Below, one piece after another: positions 1 to 8,536 of a DNA stretch of 37,787 nucleotides. The notes beneath the pieces are model-generated. The model made no database searches and was not told the DNA's origin. It saw nothing but the letters and a program-made list of their open reading frames with translations. Made by a program: the position numbers and the translations under genes. Position 1 is the first letter of the stretch. Each line of letters starts with the position of its first letter. Source of the DNA: a virus; the IMG/VR virus record IMGVR_UViG_3300032093_000373, positions 1-37,787 of that record, one strand, 5' to 3'.

Positions 1-84
1 CTTGCGTAGTTGCTTTACAAGGTCATTAGACGAATCGTTTGTAGTGATATCGTCGTCGTCATCCTCGTACTCGTAATTGGACAT
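1..84 (-). CDS. N-terminus of probable scaffolding protein (partial, runs off left edge)
   Basis: Only the first 28 codons are present. They start MSNYEYEDDDDD and continue with a polar Thr/Asn/Ser stretch, then a basic helix (DLVKQLRK). The start is an ATG with GGGAG seven bases upstream. A very acidic, disordered N-terminus leading into a helix, placed downstream of portal and internal virion genes, is typical of phage scaffolds. The capsid gene would be expected just beyond the edge. Scaffold is inferred from position and composition only; another acidic virion protein is possible. Confidence 0.55.
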   Translation of the reverse strand, partial: MSNYEYEDDDDDITTNDSSNDLVKQLRK

Positions 85-206
85 AGTCCATCTCCCTATC
101 AGTTAGTTGATTGCGCCAGCCTCATATTCCAATGGGGATTGGGTATGGCTCTGACTCCTGGTATTGATGTCGCTCCACTAGGCCAGTCGTTCTAGTGGCA
201 GGTTTA
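85..206. other. Intergenic spacer with a 7-bp hairpin
   Basis: I see no supportable gene in this gap between the 390-aa virion protein and the probable scaffold. An inverted repeat CCACTAG (175-181) / CTAGTGG (192-198) with a 10-nt loop lies just after the upstream stop codon. It has no T-run in either direction, so it is more likely an mRNA processing or attenuation hairpin than an intrinsic terminator. Confidence 0.4.
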
Positions 207-1379
207 TTATATTCCGCCTGCGCGATCTCGCGCTAAGGCTCCAGTAGTTACTCCGGTCTGACCACCAAAGGTAGCCTTCTCAAGTCCAGTAACCTTCTGG
301 CGTTGCTTGCGTGCCTCTTGTGCTCCTGTAAGTTTGAATACTTCTGACTCAGCAGTTGCTTGAGTGTAAGGTGATTCACCATAGATAGAAGCAAGTTCTG
401 ATCCACGCTGTAGTCCAGCACCGATTGTAGAGTAACCTTCAGTAGCTGCTGCTTTATCCACACCATACTTCTGTAGTTCTTCTGCTCTTGAAAGGCTAGT
501 TGTCAGACCCTTTTGCTGCATTGCTGCTCCACCAATTTCGGCAGCAGTCACCTTACGTTGGATCTCTTTGATAGCGTTCTTAGGATCAAGCGTGTAAGCC
601 AAGATATCGCCATCTTTAATATCTGGATAAAAGTCTTTAAGAGTCTTGAGAACTTCTGGGTTAGACTTAAGCACTCGATCTTGGGCTACCATCAAACGAT
701 CTTCTAGTTCTGTGTTGCTAACATCATTAGCAAGGAGTTGTTCAAAACCTTTTTGTGTACCCATAGAGTCTTTGCTCCAGTATGACTCTGGTAGTCCATA
801 CTGACGCATTACTTCTTGGTACTGATCTTCCATCTTAATATACTCGGCTTCGCTGAGTGCAGCTAGTCCCTTACCGATGCGCTGCTTATTAGCACCAAAA
901 CGTTGCTGGTAGGCAGGTGTCTCACGTAGACGTAGAGTAAATTCATCATCTGAAAGTCCGTCTTGAATGTATTTCTGTAGAGGTTCAACCAATGATCCCA
1001 GACCATACTCAGAAAACTTCTTGTAAAGAATGTTGTAGGCTGATTCGCCAGCACGTCGCGTAGTATCAGAAAGTGCTGTCTTATCAGCAAGTAGCGCTTC
1101 ATACTTGTCATAGGTAGCCTTGTCATTAAAGACTGTGCCATCTGTAGCCGTATAAGTAATTGGTTTTACAGCCGCTTTCTTTTTTGCGGCTTCTGCTTTT
1201 CTAGCTTCTGAGGCTTCACGTAATCCTTTAATAACTTCTCTATTAGCTGCTGCTTCTTGGCGACCAAGATCAACAGTTTCTTTTGAGATTCTTGCAGATT
1301 CGGCAACGGCACTAAGATTAACATCTTCTTGAGCAAGTCTTTTTTGAAGTTCTTTTATTTGCGCTTTGGTTGCCATCAT
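207..1379 (-). CDS. Putative internal virion/ejection protein (390 aa)
   Basis: The first 70 residues are a charged, Ala/Lys/Glu-rich coiled-coil segment. A helical body follows, including RETPAYQQRFGANKQRIGKG at about residues 152-171 and then a YGLPESYW stretch, a pattern I recall from actinophage structural proteins. The C-terminal quarter is Ala/Gly/Glu-rich and ends ARDRAGGI. The ATG overlaps the preceding stop as TAATG, so it is translationally coupled to the 506-aa gene. It is third in a row of large proteins between portal and scaffold. A virion role, perhaps as an ejection or internal core protein, is inferred from that position. Confidence 0.6.
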   Translation of the reverse strand: MMATKAQIKELQKRLAQEDVNLSAVAESARISKETVDLGRQEAAANREVIKGLREASEARKAEAAKKKAAVKPITYTATDGTVFNDKATYDKYEALLADKTALSDTTRRAGESAYNILYKKFSEYGLGSLVEPLQKYIQDGLSDDEFTLRLRETPAYQQRFGANKQRIGKGLAALSEAEYIKMEDQYQEVMRQYGLPESYWSKDSMGTQKGFEQLLANDVSNTELEDRLMVAQDRVLKSNPEVLKTLKDFYPDIKDGDILAYTLDPKNAIKEIQRKVTAAEIGGAAMQQKGLTTSLSRAEELQKYGVDKAAATEGYSTIGAGLQRGSELASIYGESPYTQATAESEVFKLTGAQEARKQRQKVTGLEKATFGGQTGVTTGALARDRAGGI

Positions 1380-2899
1380 TACCCCTGGAATCCGAAGTCC
1401 TTGAGGACTCTCGATGCTACTTCTGAAACGTTCTCACGTGCCTTATCTGTGAACTGCCAGCGTGGATCTTTGCGGAGTGAACGCTGGTACTCATAGATAG
1501 GCATTTCTTTATCTGGACCAATAGCCATACGCAGTGTTGGATCATTTAGAGAAATACTTGTTGGATCTATCTCTAGCGTTGCAGCCATTAACTTCTTGTA
1601 AGGAGCATAGACAACATCAAGATCAAGTCCGTTGTCTATCATCTGAGCAACCTTATCTGGCATACCAATCTTGGCTGTGCTGCGAATAAGGTTCTTAAAG
1701 ATATCTACATTTTCACCATTATCAACACGCTTAACCCAGTCATTAACAATAGAACCAAAATTGTCATCAAGATCAAGTCCATTTGCTACTGCTGTTTTTT
1801 CTAACTCTTGGCGAGTAAGAGACTTAGCACCTTCTAAGCGTTGTGTGACCTCTTTCTTGAGGTTAGAATTCTTGTTGATCTCATCCAAAAGGAATTGATT
1901 AGCATCAACACCAGTAAGGGTTTCAACAATCTTCTTGCCATTGACTATTTTTATAGTCTGAGTAGAAGGTTGCTTACGTTGGGCATCAAGCAACTTTGAA
2001 CTAAATATTTTTATTTCGCTAGGAGTTGCGTCACGGCCTAGTTCAGCATTAAAGACTTCATTGATTTTAGCAACAGCCGCTGTTGGACTAGAGATTGAAG
2101 GGTACTGTGTAGTAGTTGGGCCATCGCCTAGACCTCCTACACCTGCTGCTTTTCTATTGTTTGCTAAAGTTTTGTAAAACTCAAAACGATCTGTGTAGAC
2201 CAATCCAAGGCTTGCGTACTTATCAAGATCTTCTTCTGCGGCAATAGCGGCAGGAAGTAGAGCTTCAGCGTTAAAGACACCATTGACTGGACCTTTGTAG
2301 GTTCCTGCATCTTTGAGGGCTTGTTGCAATCTCTTTGTTTTTTCAACGCTACCGATTGCACTTTTTAGAAAGTCATCAATGGTCATTGATTGAGCAGGAG
2401 ATTGTGTAGGACTTTGATAACCAGATGGTTGACTTGTTACCACAAAAGGCTTTTGAGTATCTGTAATTACCTTTTCTGTTTGATTACGCTTGATGCGAGC
2501 TTCTTCTAGTTTCTTTTCAGCCGCTTCTTGAGCAGCTTTATCTTGAAGATCTTTTGCTCGTTGAATCTCTTCTTTAGCCGCAGCTACTTTTTTCTTTTCT
2601 TCGTCTAATCTTTTCTTATCTTCTTTTTCTTTTTTGTCAGCTTTTTCTTGTCTTTCGGCTTCAGCCAACTTAGTCTCAAAAGAAGATAACTGCTTTTCTA
2701 ATTCTGACTTCTTTTTCTGATATTCAGGAAAAGCCTTATCAAACTTTACTTTGGCTTCTTCATAACGTGAAGATCCAATTTTATATTTATTCATATTATA
2801 GCCAGGGGTGCCATAGCCATAAAGATTATATTCTAGCGTCTTAAGACTGCGCTCAATTTTTTCGATGTCTTGTTTAACATCAATTACATTATCTGCCAT
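1379..2899 (-). CDS. Putative internal virion protein with coiled coil and peptidoglycan-binding-like motif (506 aa)
   Basis: Residues about 45-155 are a long Lys/Glu/Ala heptad region, a probable coiled coil. A Gln/Pro/Ser linker follows. Near residues 190-215 is RLQQALKDAGTYKGPVNGVF, which resembles a PG-binding_1 repeat (LQ..L...G.Y.G.VDG.F). The C-terminal third is helical and ends with a KDPRWQFTDKA segment. The gene starts directly after the stop of the 1611-aa gene and couples to the next gene by TAATG. I infer a structural or ejection component that touches peptidoglycan. The binding motif is a visual match only. Confidence 0.55.
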   Translation of the reverse strand: MADNVIDVKQDIEKIERSLKTLEYNLYGYGTPGYNMNKYKIGSSRYEEAKVKFDKAFPEYQKKKSELEKQLSSFETKLAEAERQEKADKKEKEDKKRLDEEKKKVAAAKEEIQRAKDLQDKAAQEAAEKKLEEARIKRNQTEKVITDTQKPFVVTSQPSGYQSPTQSPAQSMTIDDFLKSAIGSVEKTKRLQQALKDAGTYKGPVNGVFNAEALLPAAIAAEEDLDKYASLGLVYTDRFEFYKTLANNRKAAGVGGLGDGPTTTQYPSISSPTAAVAKINEVFNAELGRDATPSEIKIFSSKLLDAQRKQPSTQTIKIVNGKKIVETLTGVDANQFLLDEINKNSNLKKEVTQRLEGAKSLTRQELEKTAVANGLDLDDNFGSIVNDWVKRVDNGENVDIFKNLIRSTAKIGMPDKVAQMIDNGLDLDVVYAPYKKLMAATLEIDPTSISLNDPTLRMAIGPDKEMPIYEYQRSLRKDPRWQFTDKARENVSEVASRVLKDFGFQG

Positions 2900-5800
2900 T
2901 TAGTCCAACAACCTTCCGAATAAAGAGTCATATGCTGCAAGTGTGTTTTCATTAAACTGTGATAGTTCCTTGAGTTTAATTATTGTGCTATCTTTTTTAG
3001 ATCTTGCAAGGAAATCAGATCCACCAAAACGATCAAAGTTTTCTTTCTCTTTCTTGTAAGCAAGATATGTGTCAAGCATTTTCTTAAGAGCATCAAACGT
3101 CTTAGGACTTCTTGCTCGAACACTGTTATTTGCAAGCATTAACTCAAGATCGTTAAGAGCATTGATTCTTTCAATTTCCTTCTGACCGCCAGCATTAAGT
3201 TCTTCTGCTACCAATGGACGTCCAGCAAAGAATAGTTCTTTCCAGTCACTAAACTCTTTACGTAATTTGCTGCGAGTATAATCAGTTGCAGCTGACTCTA
3301 AACCGCTTTCGTATTCATCTTTACGATCATAGTATGACTGTAGATCTGCTGATGTTTGAATCTTACGTAGATGATCTTCTACTCGCTGGTTCTTGCGTAG
3401 ACCCATATCAGTCATAGTCTTATAGGCATCCCAAGAGAAACCACCCTTGTTAGGAATAAGGAATACTGCTGCCTCTGGATATTCTTTAAAGATACTTTCG
3501 TTTTGTTCTACAAACATACCGGCTTCTTCAGCATAACCAAAGGAAGCAACTGTAGATCTTTCAGATTCTGGAACAGTAAAAGGTATTTGATTAGGGTATA
3601 GTTCTACCCAACGCTTCATTGCGTCGTCGTAATCAACATATTCATCTTTAAGATCATTCCACAACTGCTTAAAGTTAGCACGTCCATTGTCACGAACCCA
3701 CTCGTTCATATCTGATTTGAGCTGAACTTGAGGTGATGCGGGAGCAAAGAATCCAAATACAAAGCGCATACCCAAAATACCTAGGGTAGTATTCTTTACC
3801 ATTAGGCGGTACTCTTCAAGTTGCTGAGCAGATGGTGGAATAAGATTTCCTTCTGCATCATAACTCTTAGGAATACCGTGTCCTGCTGCCTCAAGGTAGG
3901 TAACTGCCTTGCGGTGTGCTGATGCGTACTGTGAGTCACGCTCGTCACGGCCCATTGCACCGATTAAACGGTTGACGTGTGCCGGTAAAAATGCTGAAGT
4001 TACAGGTTGATCTACTGCATACTTACCTAAAGTATAACGAGTAATCGTATCGGCTGCGCCTGGGCTAAAGATATTAACAATACTTTCAAGAGTCTTGATA
4101 GAAATACCAGCAACGGGTCCAGCAAAGGTAGGAACAAGTGAATCTGGATTTAAAGATGGGGTTAACATCTTAACCTGAGCACCAAACTGAATAGGCATTG
4201 GTGCTCTAAACTGTGATCCAATACCTAAACCGTCAAGCATCTTCTGCATTGCGTTATATACAGGTTCAATTCCTGGGTAGATAAAGTACTTTTCACCTTG
4301 ATCGTCTTCTTGTACGAAACCAGAGTGAGTAATTCCCTCATATGTCAAGGCTGCTATAGCGATTGACTCTGGGTTGTACTTAACAGCACGACCAACACGA
4401 CGATAAAAGTCCTCAGTGGCACGATAGAAGCGTGCAAAGTTACGAATCGAGAAAGACATCTGTGAACGAACTAGCGGATTGTCAATATATGCAAGAGTTT
4501 GTCCAATAGCACGCTCTTCTACTACTGTGGCTAAATCACGCTTAGCCTTTTCAGTAGCTTGAAAAACAAGTTCTCGTTCTGCTGGGTTAATACCCTTAGT
4601 GTATGAGGCAATCCACGCATCTTCAAAGCCTGACTTACGCATTTGCCTACGAATATCTAGCATTTCAGATACAACAATAGGCTGACGTGACATACGGGCG
4701 TTAGCCATACCCAGCCAGCGCCATCCATTTTCCATAAATGTTGCACCCATATTGCCTGTATTAGTTACAGGTACAAGTTGTGGTCCAATTACACTTCTTG
4801 GTAGATCCATATCATCTGCTGTGCGAAGATCATCTAATGATATCTTGCCAGATACTACATACTCACCATTGTCATCAAGGGTGCGAACCTTGTTGAGAAG
4901 ATCATCATTAAGTATTGTAACGCCATTGGCATCTACTCTGCGTGTTTCAAATATTTTGCGGGTGCGATCATAAACAAGACGAGCGTGCTCATCAATACTG
5001 ATACCCTTAGCCTTAAGAAGTGACTGGTTTACAATGTCTGGGTTTTTTCCAAGATAGGCACGGATTGCTGCAATAGCAGCCTCTGGGTTGTCAAGGTTTG
5101 CGACAGCCAAAGCACCTAGTTCATCATTAGAAACGTATGAAATGCGAAGTAGCCAGGAAACAAGTGATGCTTCATCCTGATTAGTTATACCAATAGTCTT
5201 AAATCCAAGAGTATTTGCATCACGACTGTATTGTTGTTTAGGACCGGTAATGCGTAGTTCTGCTGAACGTACTCCGTGCGCCTGGGTAAACCCTACTGCG
5301 CTAGTGAGAAAGTCTGATCCTGTAGCAAAGTTAAAGCCACCTTCTGAAATAACAGATAAGAAGTTCTCGATGTCGCCATAGATGATCTGTTCTGTAAGGA
5401 GTTCTACCGCTTCCTCGTTCATTGGCTTGCGACCTTGTGATTTCAGGAAGTTATTAACACGTCCTCTAGTAAGAGCACTTGCCATAATCTCACGTGTTTG
5501 ACGGACGATATCAACATCTGTTTCTTTACGCAGTTGAGCAATTCGATTCTTTGCAGCGTTGATAGTTGCTTCGTCTGTAGACTCTTCGATTGTTTTACGA
5601 AGTTCTTTAATTTCAGCTTTGCTTGTAGTGAGTTTAAGATCAAGCGCCTTGATCTCATCTGCGTAGCGAGCAGCCTCGTCTTTATTAACAATACGCATAA
5701 CAACACCTAGTGGACTATTTGCCAAGTTCTCAAATGCTCCAGCACCACGTGCTTCTTGCAATGAGGTAAGTACACGTGTAGTCAGACGACGGCTACTTGC

Positions 5801-7735
5801 AACTCCCCAAGGAGATACACCAATAGCAAGACTAATCATAAGATCTTCAACAGAGTTACGAATAGCATAACGTGGGCCAGCAAGAGTAAGGAATGACCAA
5901 TATCCAACTGTCTTTTCAAGAAATGTACTATTTGCAATCGGACCAATAATCTTTTGTCCTAGTGTACTTCTTGCAGTAAGGCGATCAATGTCTCTTAGAG
6001 TTGGAACTGTAACTATGCTACTAAAGTCTGTAGCAAATGCACCGACTTCATCTAGTGCATTATCATTGTTATCAAATTTAGCCTTACCTTTACCTGCCAT
6101 AGCACGACCTACGCTTTGGGTAGGTTCAGTTGTGTTGATGCCACGAATATCAGATATGTTAGCCATAATGCCATCAAAAAATTCTTTTCGCTGGCCTACA
6201 TCATCAATGCCACGAAATACTTCTGCTGCTAACTTAGCTTCACGTTGTGGAAACACTAGGCGTGATAGGCGATAGATATACTCTGGTGCTTTAGTGTCAA
6301 GAAGATCAAACTGATTGTCCCTAAACATAGGTGCAATAGCAAAGCGTTGCTTAAATCGGTCAATACGGACACCAATATCTGCTGTAGAAAAACGCGCTAC
6401 GCCAACTTTCTTGGTCTTATTAAGAGCGTCTACTGTCTCTACGATTTGTTCACGGCCTTCTGTGATGGCCTTATAGATACCAGCATCTGTTGCATCTTCA
6501 CCAAAGAATGATGCGTTAACAAGAGCCGGTCCTACTTTATCAATGTTAAATATTCTATTAGCCGTAGTCAAAGTGGCAACTCTAAGTTTGCGAGCCTCTG
6601 TCATACGTGGCGCAATAATGCGGCGACGACCACCTGCGCCCGTAATCATCTCATCCATTTGTTTTGCATTGGAAAAAAATGCTTTGGCGGTAAGAACGTC
6701 TTCAATAGGCTCTGCCGCCTTATTAAATGTTTGAATAACTGCTGGGCCAAACTCAGGGGCAAGAGTCTTCATCTCTTCAATAAGACGAGCTTTGGTTACA
6801 GTATCTTGTACTTCATCGGCTTTGCGATAGGCTTTAAGTTTAGCGCCGTATTCATTCCAGAATGTAGCAGTCTTAGGCTGATCGAAGTATTTTGCAAATG
6901 CAACACCATCACGTGCTGCGCTACCTGCAATAACTTCTACTGAATACTTAGAAATATCATATAGTTTCTTTACTTTACCACCAACAATAAGTGGATCAGC
7001 AAAGATTCGATATGCAGCATCTACTGCTCCTGATACTGCCTTGTAGAAAAATCCAGATCCTTCGTATTTCTCAGGAATAAATAGGTTTGCTATGAAACGA
7101 CCAGGTGAGTACTTAGCTGCTTGAACAGCATCCATTGTATCTTGAAAGAGATCTTGTTCTTCCTTTGTACCTTGGGTCTTATCGTAAAGTTTAAGATACT
7201 TAAGTTGCTGAGGTGTAGCCTCAGCAATAATTCTACCTTGATCTTCACCCGATGCAATACGTATAGCGATATCAACAGCAGTAGGATCAAATAGTTCCTT
7301 AGCACGTTCAATACGACCTGGGCTAAATACTTTGTCACCTTTATCGTTGGCTATATCCCAAGCCTCGTTAAGATTTACCTTTTGATCTCCTGCAACTAAA
7401 ACAGTACGAGCAAGGCGTGTAGAAAAATCTGAAACATTCTGAAGTCCTGCAAGACCTTTACCTAACAGATCAACTACAGCTCCACCAGTATAGTTCCAAG
7501 CAGTAGATAGCCAACCTTCATCCGGTTTTTCAACTGGAGTTTCAGTGCCATATTGTTGCTTTAATGAAGCCTGTTGTGTAGGTGTATATTTAGCATACTG
7601 CTGTTGGGCTAGATCATTAGGAAGAGAAGTGAGTTGTTTGTGGGCCTTAAGGGACTTACTGTAAGCCTCAACCCTTTTTCTATCTTCTGCCGCCAACTTA
7701 GCTGCATAGGCTGCTGATGAAATATTATCAGCCAT
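2900..7735 (-). CDS. Very large putative internal virion (DNA ejection) protein, 1611 aa
   Basis: This is the largest gene in the window. The protein is mostly helical, without an obvious signal peptide. It opens with an Ala/Lys-rich helix and has a Gly-rich hydrophobic patch at about 75-105 (TGGAVVDLLGKGLAGL). A charged coiled-coil stretch lies near 690-740. I see no convincing catalytic motif. It sits directly downstream of the portal block, where podoviruses encode internal core proteins such as T7 gp16; a tape measure would normally lie after the capsid and tail-tube genes. The start ATG overlaps the previous stop (TAATG) with GAGG upstream. A distant protease, transglycosylase or polymerase domain cannot be excluded by eye. 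Confidence 0.55.
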   Translation of the reverse strand: MADNISSAAYAAKLAAEDRKRVEAYSKSLKAHKQLTSLPNDLAQQQYAKYTPTQQASLKQQYGTETPVEKPDEGWLSTAWNYTGGAVVDLLGKGLAGLQNVSDFSTRLARTVLVAGDQKVNLNEAWDIANDKGDKVFSPGRIERAKELFDPTAVDIAIRIASGEDQGRIIAEATPQQLKYLKLYDKTQGTKEEQDLFQDTMDAVQAAKYSPGRFIANLFIPEKYEGSGFFYKAVSGAVDAAYRIFADPLIVGGKVKKLYDISKYSVEVIAGSAARDGVAFAKYFDQPKTATFWNEYGAKLKAYRKADEVQDTVTKARLIEEMKTLAPEFGPAVIQTFNKAAEPIEDVLTAKAFFSNAKQMDEMITGAGGRRRIIAPRMTEARKLRVATLTTANRIFNIDKVGPALVNASFFGEDATDAGIYKAITEGREQIVETVDALNKTKKVGVARFSTADIGVRIDRFKQRFAIAPMFRDNQFDLLDTKAPEYIYRLSRLVFPQREAKLAAEVFRGIDDVGQRKEFFDGIMANISDIRGINTTEPTQSVGRAMAGKGKAKFDNNDNALDEVGAFATDFSSIVTVPTLRDIDRLTARSTLGQKIIGPIANSTFLEKTVGYWSFLTLAGPRYAIRNSVEDLMISLAIGVSPWGVASSRRLTTRVLTSLQEARGAGAFENLANSPLGVVMRIVNKDEAARYADEIKALDLKLTTSKAEIKELRKTIEESTDEATINAAKNRIAQLRKETDVDIVRQTREIMASALTRGRVNNFLKSQGRKPMNEEAVELLTEQIIYGDIENFLSVISEGGFNFATGSDFLTSAVGFTQAHGVRSAELRITGPKQQYSRDANTLGFKTIGITNQDEASLVSWLLRISYVSNDELGALAVANLDNPEAAIAAIRAYLGKNPDIVNQSLLKAKGISIDEHARLVYDRTRKIFETRRVDANGVTILNDDLLNKVRTLDDNGEYVVSGKISLDDLRTADDMDLPRSVIGPQLVPVTNTGNMGATFMENGWRWLGMANARMSRQPIVVSEMLDIRRQMRKSGFEDAWIASYTKGINPAERELVFQATEKAKRDLATVVEERAIGQTLAYIDNPLVRSQMSFSIRNFARFYRATEDFYRRVGRAVKYNPESIAIAALTYEGITHSGFVQEDDQGEKYFIYPGIEPVYNAMQKMLDGLGIGSQFRAPMPIQFGAQVKMLTPSLNPDSLVPTFAGPVAGISIKTLESIVNIFSPGAADTITRYTLGKYAVDQPVTSAFLPAHVNRLIGAMGRDERDSQYASAHRKAVTYLEAAGHGIPKSYDAEGNLIPPSAQQLEEYRLMVKNTTLGILGMRFVFGFFAPASPQVQLKSDMNEWVRDNGRANFKQLWNDLKDEYVDYDDAMKRWVELYPNQIPFTVPESERSTVASFGYAEEAGMFVEQNESIFKEYPEAAVFLIPNKGGFSWDAYKTMTDMGLRKNQRVEDHLRKIQTSADLQSYYDRKDEYESGLESAATDYTRSKLRKEFSDWKELFFAGRPLVAEELNAGGQKEIERINALNDLELMLANNSVRARSPKTFDALKKMLDTYLAYKKEKENFDRFGGSDFLARSKKDSTIIKLKELSQFNENTLAAYDSLFGRLLD

Positions 7736-8145
7736 TAGTTACCTCGCGCTAGAGCGTTCTGATAAAGGATAGCAACTTCACCTGTATTGTCAAAAGGAAT
7801 CATCTCAGCGAGAATATCTGATAGTTTGCGTTCTGCAAACTTTGATTGCATCATAAGTGCGCTAGATCCAGGGCCTGCACCCATATCAATACCTGCTGTT
7901 ACAGGTTCTTCTGGACGTTGTGTTGGTTCATATAAACCAGTAACTGGTGTTTGGTCTGGACGTACTCTATCTCGTGGTGCTGATACTGCATCTGCTGTTT
8001 TGCTTAGTGGAGCACCAGACTTAATAGCCTGTGTCTCGACGCCTTCGCCGTATGCAATGGAACCCATCTCTAAATTATCTGTACGTGTGGAATACTTGCC
8101 AGGACCTGCTGGGCCAGCCAATGGATTCATTGGTGCTGTTGTCAT
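7735..8145 (-). CDS. Hypothetical Pro/Gly-rich virion-region protein (136 aa)
   Basis: The ATG at 8145 is preferred because AGGAGG lies four bases upstream and the start overlaps the previous stop as ATGA. A longer form from 8190 would overlap the neighbouring gene without better signals. The N-terminal two-thirds are Pro/Gly/Ala/Thr-rich and probably disordered. The last 30 residues form an amphipathic helix (KFAERKLSDILAEMIPF). It lies between portal and the 1611-aa protein and is coupled to the latter. The function is not recognised. Confidence 0.65.
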   Translation of the reverse strand: MTTAPMNPLAGPAGPGKYSTRTDNLEMGSIAYGEGVETQAIKSGAPLSKTADAVSAPRDRVRPDQTPVTGLYEPTQRPEEPVTAGIDMGAGPGSSALMMQSKFAERKLSDILAEMIPFDNTGEVAILYQNALARGN

Positions 8146-8351
8146 CGGTCCTCCTCTAAAGTCTCTAGGTCTTGCGCCATTTGTTGCCACGCCTGATTAG
8201 TTTCAGTCTTATGGTTAGAATGGTAAATACTTAATTCATATAATGATTCAAAAAATCCTGATGCAACCTGCGAGAAGTTATATGCAGCTTCTGCAAGTAT
8301 TACTATAAAATCAGAAGGGCGTATAGGACGACGTATTCTATTATTATCCAT
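8142..8351 (-). CDS. Hypothetical small helical protein (69 aa)
   Basis: The protein starts MDNNRIRRPIRPSDF, continues with a helical segment (ILAEAAYNFSQVASGFFESLYELSIY) and ends in an acidic helix (MAQDLETLEEDR). I chose the ATG at 8351; a GTG at 8363 would add four residues but has GGAAGG directly abutting it. The stop overlaps the next ATG (ATGA). It is conserved-looking in context but unrecognised. A minor head protein or chaperone are both possible. Confidence 0.6.
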   Translation of the reverse strand: MDNNRIRRPIRPSDFIVILAEAAYNFSQVASGFFESLYELSIYHSNHKTETNQAWQQMAQDLETLEEDR

Positions 8352-8378
8352 CGTCCTACACACCTTCCACTAAATCTA

Positions 8379-8519
8379 TTAACCTTTTTTTACTGATGTG
8401 CCTTTGCGAGCTTTTGCCATCATTCCGAAAAAAACCTTGCCGCCTTTTGGCTTAGAGGTATCCTTCTTGCCTTCTACTGGCGTTGACATTGGCGCCTTAG
8501 CGCGTGATCCCTTGTTCAT
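8379..8519 (-). CDS. Small basic peptide (46 aa)
   Basis: The protein starts MNKGSRAKAPMSTPVEGKKD and ends ARKGTSVKKG. It is Lys/Gly/Ser-rich with a short hydrophobic centre (GKVFFGMMAK). A good purine-rich site, GAGGGAGGTG, precedes the ATG. It lies between portal and the 69-aa gene in the same orientation. It belongs to the set of tiny basic proteins scattered through this late operon, which may be packaged with DNA, but no family is recognised. Confidence 0.6.
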   Translation of the reverse strand: MNKGSRAKAPMSTPVEGKKDTSKPKGGKVFFGMMAKARKGTSVKKG

Positions 8520-8536
8520 ATTTACACCTCCCTCAC

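Noticed and set aside
2900-7735. 1611-aa protein as a tape measure
   Set aside because: It lies between portal and scaffold rather than after tail-tube genes, and no tube, sheath or assembly-chaperone pair is visible.
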